27,723 nt of DNA, taken from IMG/VR virus record IMGVR_UViG_3300040801_002175, positions 1 through 27,723 of that record. One strand, written 5' to 3'. Source of the stretch: a virus. Made by a program: the position numbers and the translations under genes. This document shows, piece by piece, positions 6,284 to 12,310 of the stretch. Under the pieces are notes generated by a model. It was given only the letters and a program-made list of their open reading frames with translations. It was not told the origin of the DNA and did not search any database. How positions within the stretch are numbered: position 1 is the first letter of the stretch; every line of letters begins with the position of its first letter.

Positions 6284-6309
6284 AAAAAGGCGGGGGAATT
6301 TCACCCCCG
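6284..6309 (-). terminator. Intrinsic terminator before the Ubl gene
   Basis: On the minus strand a 6-bp stem CGGGGG/CCCCCG with a 7-nt loop is followed by CC and TTTTT. It lies a few nt after the stop of the 101-aa helical gene and upstream of the Ubl start, so the two genes may be partly insulated despite their proximity. Confidence 0.75.
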
Positions 6310-6315
6310 GAAATC

Positions 6316-6621
6316 TTAGAACCACTCGGTCAGCAGGGCCTTGAGGTCGTCAACATCCCGCTGGGCCACAGCTACGACCTTCTGGGCCGCCTTGACCCCC
6401 TTAATCTGGTATAGTACGGCCCCGGCGTTGAAGGGCTCTTGGCGGACAGCCCCGATAATGTCGGCTTCGGCGTCGATCACGTCGCCCTTGGCGCGGTTTA
6501 CCCTGCCTTCGGCGTCGCTGATCTCAGCTTCCAACAGGAGGCGGGCCTTTTCGGCGCGGGCCTTGAGCTGTTCGGCGGTCAGGGTGTCTTTGTCCTGAGA
6601 AATTACTTCGAGAAACTTCAT
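6316..6621 (-). CDS. All-helical protein upstream of Ubl
   Basis: A 101-aa protein, almost entirely Ala/Glu/Lys/Arg/Leu-rich with heptad-like spacing (EQLKARAEKARLLLEAEISD). It probably forms one or two long helices or a coiled coil; no family is recognised. It sits just upstream of the Ubl gene, separated by an intrinsic terminator. Its leader (TAACCTTTCAAT...ATTTCA before ATG) is nearly the same as that of the Ubl gene (CAACCTTCCAAT...ATTTCA), so the two are probably controlled alike. It is a candidate partner or target of the Ubl (inference). Confidence 0.75.
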   Translation of the reverse strand: MKFLEVISQDKDTLTAEQLKARAEKARLLLEAEISDAEGRVNRAKGDVIDAEADIIGAVRQEPFNAGAVLYQIKGVKAAQKVVAVAQRDVDDLKALLTEWF

Positions 6622-6713
6622 AATGAAATGATTGAAAGGTTAAAAAATGATGATGTAAGGGTACAAATAATTTTTTGGTATTGCAAGGGAAATAAGTTTT
6701 TTTACCCTATCTC

Positions 6714-7043
6714 CTATGTTTTTTCCCAAGCCATTGGCTTATATAGCTTGGTTAGTTGTGTGCTATACCATGTTTGCCCTACCTGAATGTTGTCCGGACA
6801 AACAAAGTTTAATCGGGCTATACTCACACTATCGGGGCGTACAATAACGTACCTTCCCCCGGCTTTAGGTTCTTTAATTTCGTCGGGTAGTTGGGTGTAT
6901 ATGGTAACATTCCCTAAGTGGGTGGCACATTTAACGGAATGTTCTTCCCACCAATACACCCTTTGGGCAGTTTTGTACCCTACCTTAACCCCGGCGGGAA
7001 TATCCAAGGGTGAATTACCGGGGAAATAGAATATTATTTTCAT
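6714..7043 (-). CDS. Hypothetical protein (109 aa)
   Basis: A 109-aa protein starting MKIIFYFPGNSPLDIPAGVK, beta-rich and of unrecognised function. Its ATG forms a 4-nt overlap with the upstream gene stop. It is the last gene of a tight cluster running leftwards from 8758. About 90 AT-rich nt then separate it from the 101-aa helical gene. Confidence 0.7.
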   Translation of the reverse strand: MKIIFYFPGNSPLDIPAGVKVGYKTAQRVYWWEEHSVKCATHLGNVTIYTQLPDEIKEPKAGGRYVIVRPDSVSIARLNFVCPDNIQVGQTWYSTQLTKLYKPMAWEKT

Positions 7044-7261
7044 AGTAGTTTAGCTATTATCTTAACTCCAAACATACCAAACCAACTCAGGTCTTCCTCA
7101 CAGGTGTTGCACCAATAGTCTACCCCGGCTAACTTAAAAATTGGGGGGCCGCTGTAAGAATGCCCAACTTCAATTACCATAACCCTGCAAAAGCCTTCCC
7201 CAAAATCCCTTTTAGGGTACGATCCTACGGGCTGTATCAACAATTCGTCTCCCTCTTTCAA
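7040..7261 (-). CDS. Small protein, 'GDxLLIxPxG' paralogue
   Basis: A 73-aa protein. I place the start at the TTG at 7261, which overlaps the upstream stop as TTGA and makes the N-terminus KEGDELLIQPVG match that of the next paralogue upstream (YKGDKLLILPIG, at 7745). The frame is open to an ATG at 7336, but that lies deep in the neighbouring gene. The C-terminus WFGMFGVKIIAKLL also matches the paralogue's WYESFGIKIISMV. It contains CNTC. Function unknown. Confidence 0.65.
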   Translation of the reverse strand: MKEGDELLIQPVGSYPKRDFGEGFCRVMVIEVGHSYSGPPIFKLAGVDYWCNTCEEDLSWFGMFGVKIIAKLL

Positions 7262-7488
7262 AATGGTATGAATTTTAGTCTTTCTCGGTAGTCTTCCCCT
7301 ACTATTAAGGAACGCAAATATGGCCTTACTTTCCAACGCCCGTTACGATTCATTAAATACTTGCCATTCCATTCGGCTACAAGGAAAAACTTTCCCTCAA
7401 CTTCCGAAACCCAACCTTGGTTAGGTATGAAATATACCATCCCTACTTTACGGGCTTCTACCTCAGTTTCGTATACGTTTATTTTCAT
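7258..7488 (-). CDS. Hypothetical protein (76 aa)
   Basis: A 76-aa protein starting MKINVYETEVEARKVGMVYF at the ATG at 7488, which overlaps the previous stop as ATGA. An upstream in-frame start would lie inside the preceding gene. The product is basic and beta-rich, with no recognised domain. It sits between the two 'GDxLLIxPxG' paralogues. Confidence 0.65.
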   Translation of the reverse strand: MKINVYETEVEARKVGMVYFIPNQGWVSEVEGKFFLVAEWNGKYLMNRNGRWKVRPYLRSLIVGEDYRERLKFIPF

Positions 7489-7745
7489 ACCATAGATATT
7501 ATTTTTATACCGAAACTTTCGTACCATTCCCTGTACGCCTCCCCGCATATTTCAGGGTCTGCCGTGTTTATGGCATACTGGGCCTCTTCTATTTCAAAGT
7601 TGTAATACGGGTTCCGGGCCTCCTCTGGATGAATAGGCCTCCCGATTTCCTTTGCGGTTACAACCCGAAATCCCTTTCCAAGGTAGGGTATTTGCTTAGC
7701 ACCTATGGGAAGTATTAGGAGCTTATCTCCTTTGTATATTACCAT
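7485..7745 (-). CDS. Small protein, 'GDxLLIxPxG' paralogue (86 aa)
   Basis: An 86-aa protein starting MVIYKGDKLLILPIGAKQIP. It shares strand pattern, a central GKGFRVVTAKEIGR segment and its C-terminus with the gene at 7040-7261, so they look like duplicates. A predicted small beta-barrel start is followed by an acidic helix. Its ATG lies within the stop of the 48-aa gene upstream. Function unknown. Confidence 0.7.
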   Translation of the reverse strand: MVIYKGDKLLILPIGAKQIPYLGKGFRVVTAKEIGRPIHPEEARNPYYNFEIEEAQYAINTADPEICGEAYREWYESFGIKIISMV

Positions 7746-7885
7746 GTTATTTTGTTTGGGGATACTATGAGCGATGTGGATATTAAGCGGGGCTGGCCAA
7801 CTTCTTTAGTCAGCCACTTAATTATATCCTTTTCCCAACTGAGGTTGGGTGTGTGAAATTCCAAAAATTCTTTTGTGTGATTCAT
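7739..7885 (-). CDS. Small hypothetical protein (48 aa)
   Basis: Read by hand. The ATG at 7885 overlaps the upstream stop (ATGA) and the frame ends at TAA within ATGGTAA, which also holds the next gene's start. The 48-aa product begins MNHTKEFLEFHTPNLSWEKD; no motif is recognised. The TKEFLEF start recalls the TKEVFKSW tails elsewhere in the operon, perhaps by chance. Perfect overlaps at both ends are the evidence. Confidence 0.6.
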   Translation of the reverse strand: MNHTKEFLEFHTPNLSWEKDIIKWLTKEVGQPRLISTSLIVSPNKITW

Positions 7886-8100
7886 ACTTTATCTTGTTTT
7901 CCTTTTAAGTAGGCCTCCTCTAGCATTTCATCTAGTAGGTCGATATATTCGATTAAAGCATAGGGCAGATAGTTAGCAAAAGGTTGCCAAACAATTACCC
8001 CTTTTGGTACAACGTCCTCAGCTTTTTCGAGCTGTTTAAGAGCCTCCCCTATGTTATCGTTGCATAGAATAAAGCCCGCCGCTTTTTCTCTAAAGTTCAT
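7882..8100 (-). CDS. Hypothetical helical protein (72 aa)
   Basis: A 72-aa protein starting MNFREKAAGFILCNDNIGEA, two predicted helices with an acidic second half ending KGKQDKV. It has no recognised family. It starts 7 nt after the upstream gene's stop and overlaps the 48-aa gene by 4 nt. Confidence 0.65.
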   Translation of the reverse strand: MNFREKAAGFILCNDNIGEALKQLEKAEDVVPKGVIVWQPFANYLPYALIEYIDLLDEMLEEAYLKGKQDKV

Positions 8101-8107
8101 ATCTTGT

Positions 8108-8323
8108 TTATTTACCGTGTTCGATTTGGGCGTAGATGCCTGATTTGAATGCGCGGAGGTAGATTAAAATCTCTTTCCTAGAGACAAACCCAAATGAGAC
8201 GTCTAACGTGCCGTGTTCAACTTTCCGCACGAGTTTATACCCACCATAGGCAGCATCAATACCGAAAAGATCGCTACCAATGGCGTAGTTAATTTGGTTG
8301 ATCAGCTCTCTTATTTCTTTCAT
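8108..8323 (-). CDS. Hypothetical protein (71 aa)
   Basis: A 71-aa alpha/beta protein starting MKEIRELINQINYAIGSDLF. Nothing diagnostic is visible. Its ATG overlaps the upstream stop by 4 nt, and it is followed by the 72-aa gene in the same transcription unit. Confidence 0.7.
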   Translation of the reverse strand: MKEIRELINQINYAIGSDLFGIDAAYGGYKLVRKVEHGTLDVSFGFVSRKEILIYLRAFKSGIYAQIEHGK

Positions 8324-8613
8324 ACTTTAAGTGTTTGTGCATTGTCTTCTGTCCAATAACCGAAGTCGCTTCCGTCTCCCGGGTGCGCCCCGAAATAATA
8401 CCCCTCCGGCGCGTACCAGTCCAGCACCTCAAACAACTCCTCCAAGATGTAGGGAGCTTCATTGTCCCACCAATCGGCCTCCTCATCTTCCCAAACATGA
8501 GCCGGAATGTTTTGCATAAGTTGGATGTATTCCGGGCGATCTTTGATTTCCTTTAAGAATGCAGGAATTAAATCCTGCGGGCGAAGGGTTCCGCTAATTA
8601 TCGTCATAGTCAA
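8320..8613 (-). CDS. Hypothetical acidic protein (97 aa)
   Basis: A 97-aa protein rich in Trp, Glu and Asp. Its C-terminal segment APEGYYFGAHPGDGSDFGYW looks strongly conserved in character; I have the impression of similar sequences in Bacteroidota phages and mobile elements, but no function is known to me. It overlaps the membrane-protein gene upstream by 20 nt from the ATG at 8613; a second ATG at 8607 is possible. Confidence 0.75.
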   Translation of the reverse strand: MTMTIISGTLRPQDLIPAFLKEIKDRPEYIQLMQNIPAHVWEDEEADWWDNEAPYILEELFEVLDWYAPEGYYFGAHPGDGSDFGYWTEDNAQTLKV

Positions 8614-8758
8614 ATTCTTTTGTGGCCATTAGTTGTATTAACACCGCTACCAAAGATAGCAGTACCAACACAATGTTAAACAGGCTAAAGTCGCCCGTAA
8701 AACATACGCAATATACAAACGTGAAATACATCAGAAACCAAATACATACGAAAAACAT
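8594..8758 (-). CDS. Small membrane protein (54 aa)
   Basis: Read by hand. The ATG at 8758 comes directly after the conserved leader ...TTTTGGGATATG and opens a 54-codon frame ending in TAG. Two hydrophobic segments (residues ~2-20, beginning MFFVCIWFLMYFTF, and ~26-43) are separated by a short TGDFS turn, with an acidic tail EFDYDDN. A small two-span inner-membrane protein is likely; a holin-like or superinfection role is only a guess. It is the first gene of the unit that follows element B. Confidence 0.7.
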   Translation of the reverse strand: MFFVCIWFLMYFTFVYCVCFTGDFSLFNIVLVLLSLVAVLIQLMATKEFDYDDN

Positions 8759-8789
8759 ATCCCAAAATTTATAGAGATTGATAAAATAG
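8759..8789 (-). promoter_or_regulatory. Conserved leader B (TTTGGGATATG type)
   Basis: The minus-strand sequence TTTTATCAATCTCTA followed by an AT-rich stretch and TTTTGGGATATG links element B to the 54-aa membrane-protein gene. It is the same leader as at 9433 and 9995 and, more loosely, in front of the capsid gene. A phage promoter or translation enhancer; the sequence does not decide which. Confidence 0.55.
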
Positions 8790-8839
8790 AACCCGCGATG
8801 GCTTCGACGCCTACCGTCTTATTCCAACGGTCGCGGGTT
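8790..8839 (-). ncRNA. Three-way-junction element B
   Basis: On the minus strand: a 9-bp outer stem AACCCGCGA/TCGCGGGTT, an inner hairpin CCGT...ACGG (GACGG core), and a small second hairpin GGC-GTCGAA-GCC. It begins 6 nt after the stop of the 61-aa gene and runs into the leader of the next unit. Compared with element C, the second hairpin shows compensatory changes (GGC/GCC versus TGC/GTA). A termination or RNA-processing role is inferred from position. Confidence 0.65.
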
Positions 8840-8845
8840 AGGATG

Positions 8846-9031
8846 CTACGCTACATTTACCGGGCGCTTGTCCAGATGCTGCCCGTTATCGAAATGGTAA
8901 CGGGTTCCCCCAAAGGGAAGGGGGGATTCTTTGATCGGCTCCAAAGACTTTACGCGGCTGGAAAGATACTCCTCCGCTTTCTTCTGAGACGAAAAATAGG
9001 CGGCGTTATTTACTGAATAAACCCAATTCAT
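8846..9031 (-). CDS. Hypothetical protein (61 aa)
   Basis: A 61-aa protein starting MNWVYSVNNAAYFSSQKKAE, with a basic helical middle and no recognised motif. It lies 12 nt after the preceding gene and is the last gene before element B. Confidence 0.6.
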   Translation of the reverse strand: MNWVYSVNNAAYFSSQKKAEEYLSSRVKSLEPIKESPLPFGGTRYHFDNGQHLDKRPVNVA

Positions 9032-9043
9032 AATAGAGTTATT

Positions 9044-9247
9044 TTAAATGATTTGATAATGTTCCCAATTTAAAATGGCATCAACCCTATCGGATACCTT
9101 CTCTTGCATATCCGATAAGGCCAAGATTTCGATAAGGAGGAGACGGGCGTTAACCCGTTCTTCTCCGGAGTAAAGCCCTTCGCTTTCAAGGCGTTCAGCC
9201 TCCTCAAGGTGTTGGGCCACCCGGTTAAACAGTTGTTTTGCTACCAT
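9044..9247 (-). CDS. Hypothetical helical protein (67 aa)
   Basis: A 67-aa largely helical protein (VAKQLFNRVAQHLEEAERLE). No family is recognised. Its ATG overlaps the upstream stop by 7 nt. Confidence 0.65.
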   Translation of the reverse strand: MVAKQLFNRVAQHLEEAERLESEGLYSGEERVNARLLLIEILALSDMQEKVSDRVDAILNWEHYQII

Positions 9248-9432
9248 TTGAAAGCAATTAGCGCTTCCTCATATTCATGAGGAGACAGGTGGAAAGATAT
9301 GTTTAAACTCCATTCTCCCCCGATACGGGATTGCCGGAGTTTTTTGTTGCGGGAGATACACGCCCGCATAGCTTCGGGGAAACCTCCCTGAATTTTCACT
9401 ATTCTTCCGGTTATTTTCTCAATAATTTCCAT
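9241..9432 (-). CDS. Hypothetical protein (63 aa), first gene after element C
   Basis: A 63-aa protein starting MEIIEKITGRIVKIQGGFPE, basic, with no recognised domain. The start is placed by the conserved leader (TTATTTGGGATATG) ending exactly at this ATG, as for the genes at 8758 and 9994. Confidence 0.7.
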   Translation of the reverse strand: MEIIEKITGRIVKIQGGFPEAMRACISRNKKLRQSRIGGEWSLNISFHLSPHEYEEALIAFKW

Positions 9433-9468
9433 ATCCCAAATAATTTTAGAGATTGATAAAAAAAATAG
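9433..9468 (-). promoter_or_regulatory. Conserved leader C (TTTGGGATATG type)
   Basis: The minus strand reads TTTTATCAATCTCTA then AAATTATTTGGGATATG. It is almost base-identical to leader D at 9995 although the genes behind them are unrelated, so the conservation concerns the DNA or RNA signal itself. Confidence 0.65.
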
Positions 9469-9515
9469 AACCCGCAGTTACATCGAAGCATACCGTCATT
9501 ATACGGCTGCGGGTT
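9469..9515 (-). ncRNA. Three-way-junction element C
   Basis: On the minus strand: a 9-bp outer stem AACCCGCAG/CTGCGGGTT, an inner hairpin CCGT-ATAATG-ACGG, and a short second arm TGC-TTCGAT-GTA. It starts 6 nt after the stop of the basic-protein gene. It is followed by CTATTTTTTTTATC, a T-run that would suit transcription termination, and then leader C. Confidence 0.7.
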
Positions 9516-9521
9516 TAGGCG

Positions 9522-9815
9522 CTATTCGTAGTTGTAGCCGTGATATATGGGTAAACCGTCTATCACTTCCACATCGAAGCGCTTTCGATGGGAATTATAA
9601 GGTTTTGCCGCGTCATTGTGCGCAAGCTGGTGTGCAAAATCACTGTATTTGCATTTTGTCTTACTCCGCGCCCGCGCCCCGTTCCCCCGGCGGTGATTGC
9701 GGACAGTCTTGAGGGAGTTGACATCCCCTATTTCCGTCCGGCGGTCGTGTTCTTTTGCAGCCCGCCGCGCCTTTTTGGCTTTGCGGAGAGCCGTTATTTT
9801 TTTGTTGCGTCCCAT
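9522..9815 (-). CDS. Highly basic protein (97 aa)
   Basis: A 97-aa protein. The first ~65 residues are dominated by Arg/Lys (MGRNKKITALRKAKKARRAA), followed by a KCKYSDFAHQLAHNDAA segment and an acidic/aromatic tail. This fits nucleic-acid binding, but no fold is recognised. Its ATG overlaps the upstream TAA by one base (TAATG). Element C follows directly. Confidence 0.75.
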   Translation of the reverse strand: MGRNKKITALRKAKKARRAAKEHDRRTEIGDVNSLKTVRNHRRGNGARARSKTKCKYSDFAHQLAHNDAAKPYNSHRKRFDVEVIDGLPIYHGYNYE

Positions 9816-9994
9816 TATTTCGGCGTTTTAACCACCCTTACCTGCCCGGGAAATTTCTTTTCCAGTCGGTTCAGGGTAAACTTTTTGGAAAATCTTATCT
9901 CCCCTTCCGGGGTGTTAACTACAAACTTATCACGGTCGTGCTCTCGGCACGCTTCCGTGCTCATCTTACTGAAAATTGCACTCTTTTTTTTCAT
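9815..9994 (-). CDS. Small basic protein (59 aa)
   Basis: Read by hand. The ATG at 9994 ends the conserved leader D; the 59-codon frame closes with TAA overlapping the next ATG (TAATG). The product begins MKKKSAIFSKMSTEACREHD, has FVVNTPEGEIRFSKKFTLNR in the middle, and is strongly basic. A small nucleic-acid-binding or ribosome-associated protein is possible; there is no recognised family. Confidence 0.7.
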   Translation of the reverse strand: MKKKSAIFSKMSTEACREHDRDKFVVNTPEGEIRFSKKFTLNRLEKKFPGQVRVVKTPK

Positions 9995-10031
9995 ATCCCA
10001 AATAATTTTAGAGATTAATAAAATAATTCAG
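9995..10031 (-). promoter_or_regulatory. Conserved leader D (TTTGGGATATG type)
   Basis: The minus strand reads TTTTATTAATCTCTA then AAATTATTTGGGATATG, matching leader C except for one base and its 5' flank. It links element D to the 59-aa gene. Confidence 0.65.
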
Positions 10032-10079
10032 TACCCTAGCCCGGTCGTGAACCGTCGCGCCCTGTGACGAGCTAGGGTA
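10032..10079 (-). ncRNA. Three-way-junction element D
   Basis: On the minus strand: a 9-bp outer stem TACCCTAGC/GCTAGGGTA enclosing about 30 nt that can form two hairpins around a GACGG core, including CGGT-TCACG-ACCG. Unlike A-C no gene precedes it. It marks the end of the 1.2-kb gene-free region and may be the 3' end of that transcript. Confidence 0.6.
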
Positions 10080-11240
10080 TATTCTTCTATTCCTGTCTTA
10101 AAGTTCTTTTCAGGTAGGCGCGTCGCTATAACAGGTTGCCTATTATCCCTTATTCATTCCCCGTAGCGGTCGGGGCATTTACAAAACAGCTAACCGATTT
10201 AGTACAGGTATATCGGTGGCAACCCCTAACCCCTACGCTAACCGTAGGCCATAACCCTCCCTCAGGTTGTGGAGTTGTTTCGCTGATCGACATCCTAAGC
10301 CAAACCGTTCTAAACTCCCCAATTATATATAACATAGGCCGTATATACAAAAGAGGAATTTGTTTAGTAAGACAAAATAAATGTCTGCAATTTTTGATAT
10401 GTATTAAGGGCTAAAGCCCGGCGTTCCCCTGCACTTGTAAGGCAATACAGCTATATTGCTATTCAGGTAGGCCCAACGGTCAAAAATAAGCCGAAAAAAC
10501 CGCACAAAGTACGCATAATACACGCAAAAAGCCGTCTGTGACTTTTAGCAGGTATTTTACACACTCTGCTTACTGTTTACAGGCAATAGGTATTCATTTC
10601 CCCGCCTACGGGAGTTAATGCGCTACGGACGCAAAATCCTATATTGTTAGACTAATCCCACTCACCCCGATGAACCAACGGGCGTTGTTGTCGTTGGGGT
10701 ATTCATACGCGCAGCGCTCTCGCAATACACACGTATCTTGCAGTTCATAGTCGTTAGAGCTTGCGCCCAAACACACTATTAAATAGTCTATCCTGCAAAC
10801 CAAACTTGTAATGTACAGCCCCAAGTCATATCTAAGGTGGCACTCCGTCACAGGTTGCGCACGCCTCACAACCCGCTACCTTGCTAAGAGGTACTAAATT
10901 CCCGTCGATAGGTACAGACCTCGCAGCGGACTTTCGCCCGTCCATTCGGATACCGACCCCCATTTTAAAACTGCCTAATACAGTCTATTTTAGAGAGCTG
11001 CCCCGGCACTGCTCAGCGACGCCGTCCTCCCCAAGCCCCAAAATTTAGGTAGTGCTTGGATCATAGGCCGTCCTGACTAAACAGACTCCTAGCTTTCCCC
11101 ACAGAAGTGGGTACACCAGACTTGTTTGCATACTAAGCGCTAACTTAGCACACCCTATACTAGATACGTTGTGAACGCACCTAGTTTAGACTTTTGCGGG
11201 TAGCTACCGAAGACCGGAATACTATTTTTCCCGCTTTGTA
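10032..11240 (-). ncRNA. Candidate large structured non-coding RNA
   Basis: About 1.2 kb with no protein-like frame on either strand, in a genome otherwise packed with overlapping genes. It is dense in short perfect hairpins: CCTACG-CTAAC-CGTAGG (10231), GGGCT-AA-AGCCC (10408), GCAATA-CAGCTA-TATTGC (10442), CCGAT...ATCGG (10193), GGTAGCTACC (11199). A promoter at 11245-11276 points into it on the minus strand and element D closes it. This resembles the size and setting of large ornate phage RNAs such as GOLLD or ROOL, but I cannot assign it to a known class and some hairpins would form on either strand. Alternatives are a decayed region or a replication/packaging site. Confidence 0.4.
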
Positions 11241-11244
11241 TTCA

Positions 11245-11276
11245 CAAAGGTAAAAAACATTTCGCACAATTCCAAA
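11245..11276 (-). promoter_or_regulatory. Bacteroidota-type promoter P1
   Basis: On the minus strand TTTG, 20 nt, then TACCTTTG, matching the Bacteroidota primary-sigma consensus (TTTG at -33, TAnnTTTG at -7). The expected start is near 11238, driving the gene-free 1.2-kb region. Promoter P2 has identical boxes and spacing. Confidence 0.75.
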
Positions 11277-11477
11277 AAATTATTGGTATTGTTTGGAAAA
11301 AAAATCCTTTAGCTATCATTGCAACCCTACCGCGAGCAGGGTATATTAAGGCGCTCCGGTCAAAGGAGCACGCCACAACTACACACCTAGGAAAGCTAAG
11401 AACCTAAATTCAGAGCAATTCCCCAAACATGCCAATTATCAAAGGAATGATGCAAAGGTTCTTTAACCGTTGCTGTG
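11277..11477 (-). ncRNA. Possible short RNA between promoters P2 and P1
   Basis: The transcript from P2 would begin near 11471 and cross this gene-free stretch. Two clear hairpins are present on the minus strand: GGCGTGCTCC/GGAGCGCC (11350-11374) and ACCCT-GCTCGCGGT-AGGGT (11324-11342). A TTTTTTTT run follows about 20 nt later, too far for a textbook terminator. It could be a ~180-nt small RNA or simply the 5' leader of the larger RNA. Confidence 0.3.
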
Positions 11478-11509
11478 CAAAGGTAAGAAACGTTTCCCAA
11501 ACATCCAAA
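11478..11509 (-). promoter_or_regulatory. Bacteroidota-type promoter P2
   Basis: On the minus strand TTTG, 20 nt, then TACCTTTG, the same -7 box and spacing as P1 233 bp away. The spacer sequences also share TTTGG...GAAA-type words, hinting at duplication of a promoter cassette. Confidence 0.75.
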
Positions 11510-11643
11510 CAATCCCGAAAGATTATTTGTATTGCGAGAGAATAGTTTTCTCACCTGCCTGCCGCAAATATGCAAACAATAACCGAACAATGCAAACACT
11601 AGGCAAGTAATAAGACAGAGAGAGTAATAAGGTACTGATTAAC

Positions 11644-11808
11644 AGGTAGTTAGAATAAAAAAAAGTTTAGGAGTGCGATATTAAGAATGGAGTGATATGA
11701 AGGATATTTAGGGAAAGGTAGGGGTGATTGAAAATTGTTTAGGATAGTAGGGGAATTATTGGGTATATTTGGGCGGGAGTGTTGTATTGTTGAAATTTTT
11801 ATAGGTTA
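11644..11808 (+). other. C-depleted, G-tract-rich intergenic stretch
   Basis: In these 165 nt the plus strand has only two C (11675 and 11774) but many G, with G-tracts at 11711, 11721, 11750, 11761, 11771 and 11775 able to form a G-quadruplex. No gene is present. It lies between the divergent promoters, so a replication, R-loop or transcription-boundary role is possible; none is proven. Confidence 0.6.
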
Positions 11809-12310
11809 CTACAAATAGTTTAAGAAATAGGATGGTACAAACATTGTGGGAATGCCCGGGAATAAAGGTCTTCCGAGCGATTGAGCGCCTTAATACGCTG
11901 TTCCCCAGACCGTTACAAAAGCAATTCATACTTACTATTTCTATTTAACATAATACAAATTATATGCTGTTTTGGGCTAAATGGCTGATCCTCAAAGGGT
12001 TGTCTTTAGGGGAAATGTTTTATATTACCCTCCGCCGCTTTTTTCCTCACAAATCCAACGGGGGGAGGGTGTTTCCCCAACGGCAAAAGGGACGGGGCAG
12101 TTATTAACGGTCCTCAGCACACACACAATCCTCACACCACTTTCCCCACATCACACGGGTGAATCCCCACAAACACTCTTAGAGGCCCTTAGAGACGCTG
12201 TATGACGCCTAGGGGGTGTATTTTGGTGAGTATACAAAGGGGGGGGGCTATTTATAGGAGACTTAAAACCAAGGGGGCGCTCTTGAAACAAATTTTTTTA
12301 AAAAATCCCG
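11809..12310. other. Gene-free divergent control region
   Basis: No credible gene. It holds GAGCGCCTTAATA at 11883-11895, an exact inverted copy of 11344-11356. It also holds a G/C-rich hairpin CCCTCC/GGAGGG (12028-12069) and a C/A-rich stretch of CACAC and CCCCACA words (12118-12175). Two frames of 64-74 codons here look non-protein-like. An origin could sit here, but I see no iterons or convincing DnaA boxes. Confidence 0.4.

Noticed and set aside
10136-10869. Three frames of 66-92 codons in the gene-free region
   Set aside because: Low-complexity, Pro/Thr/Cys-rich translations without coupling to neighbours, inside a hairpin-rich stretch; none looks like a protein.
12118-12175. Replication origin from CCCCACA words
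   Set aside because: They do not match the DnaA box well and show no regular spacing; kept only as a description of the region.
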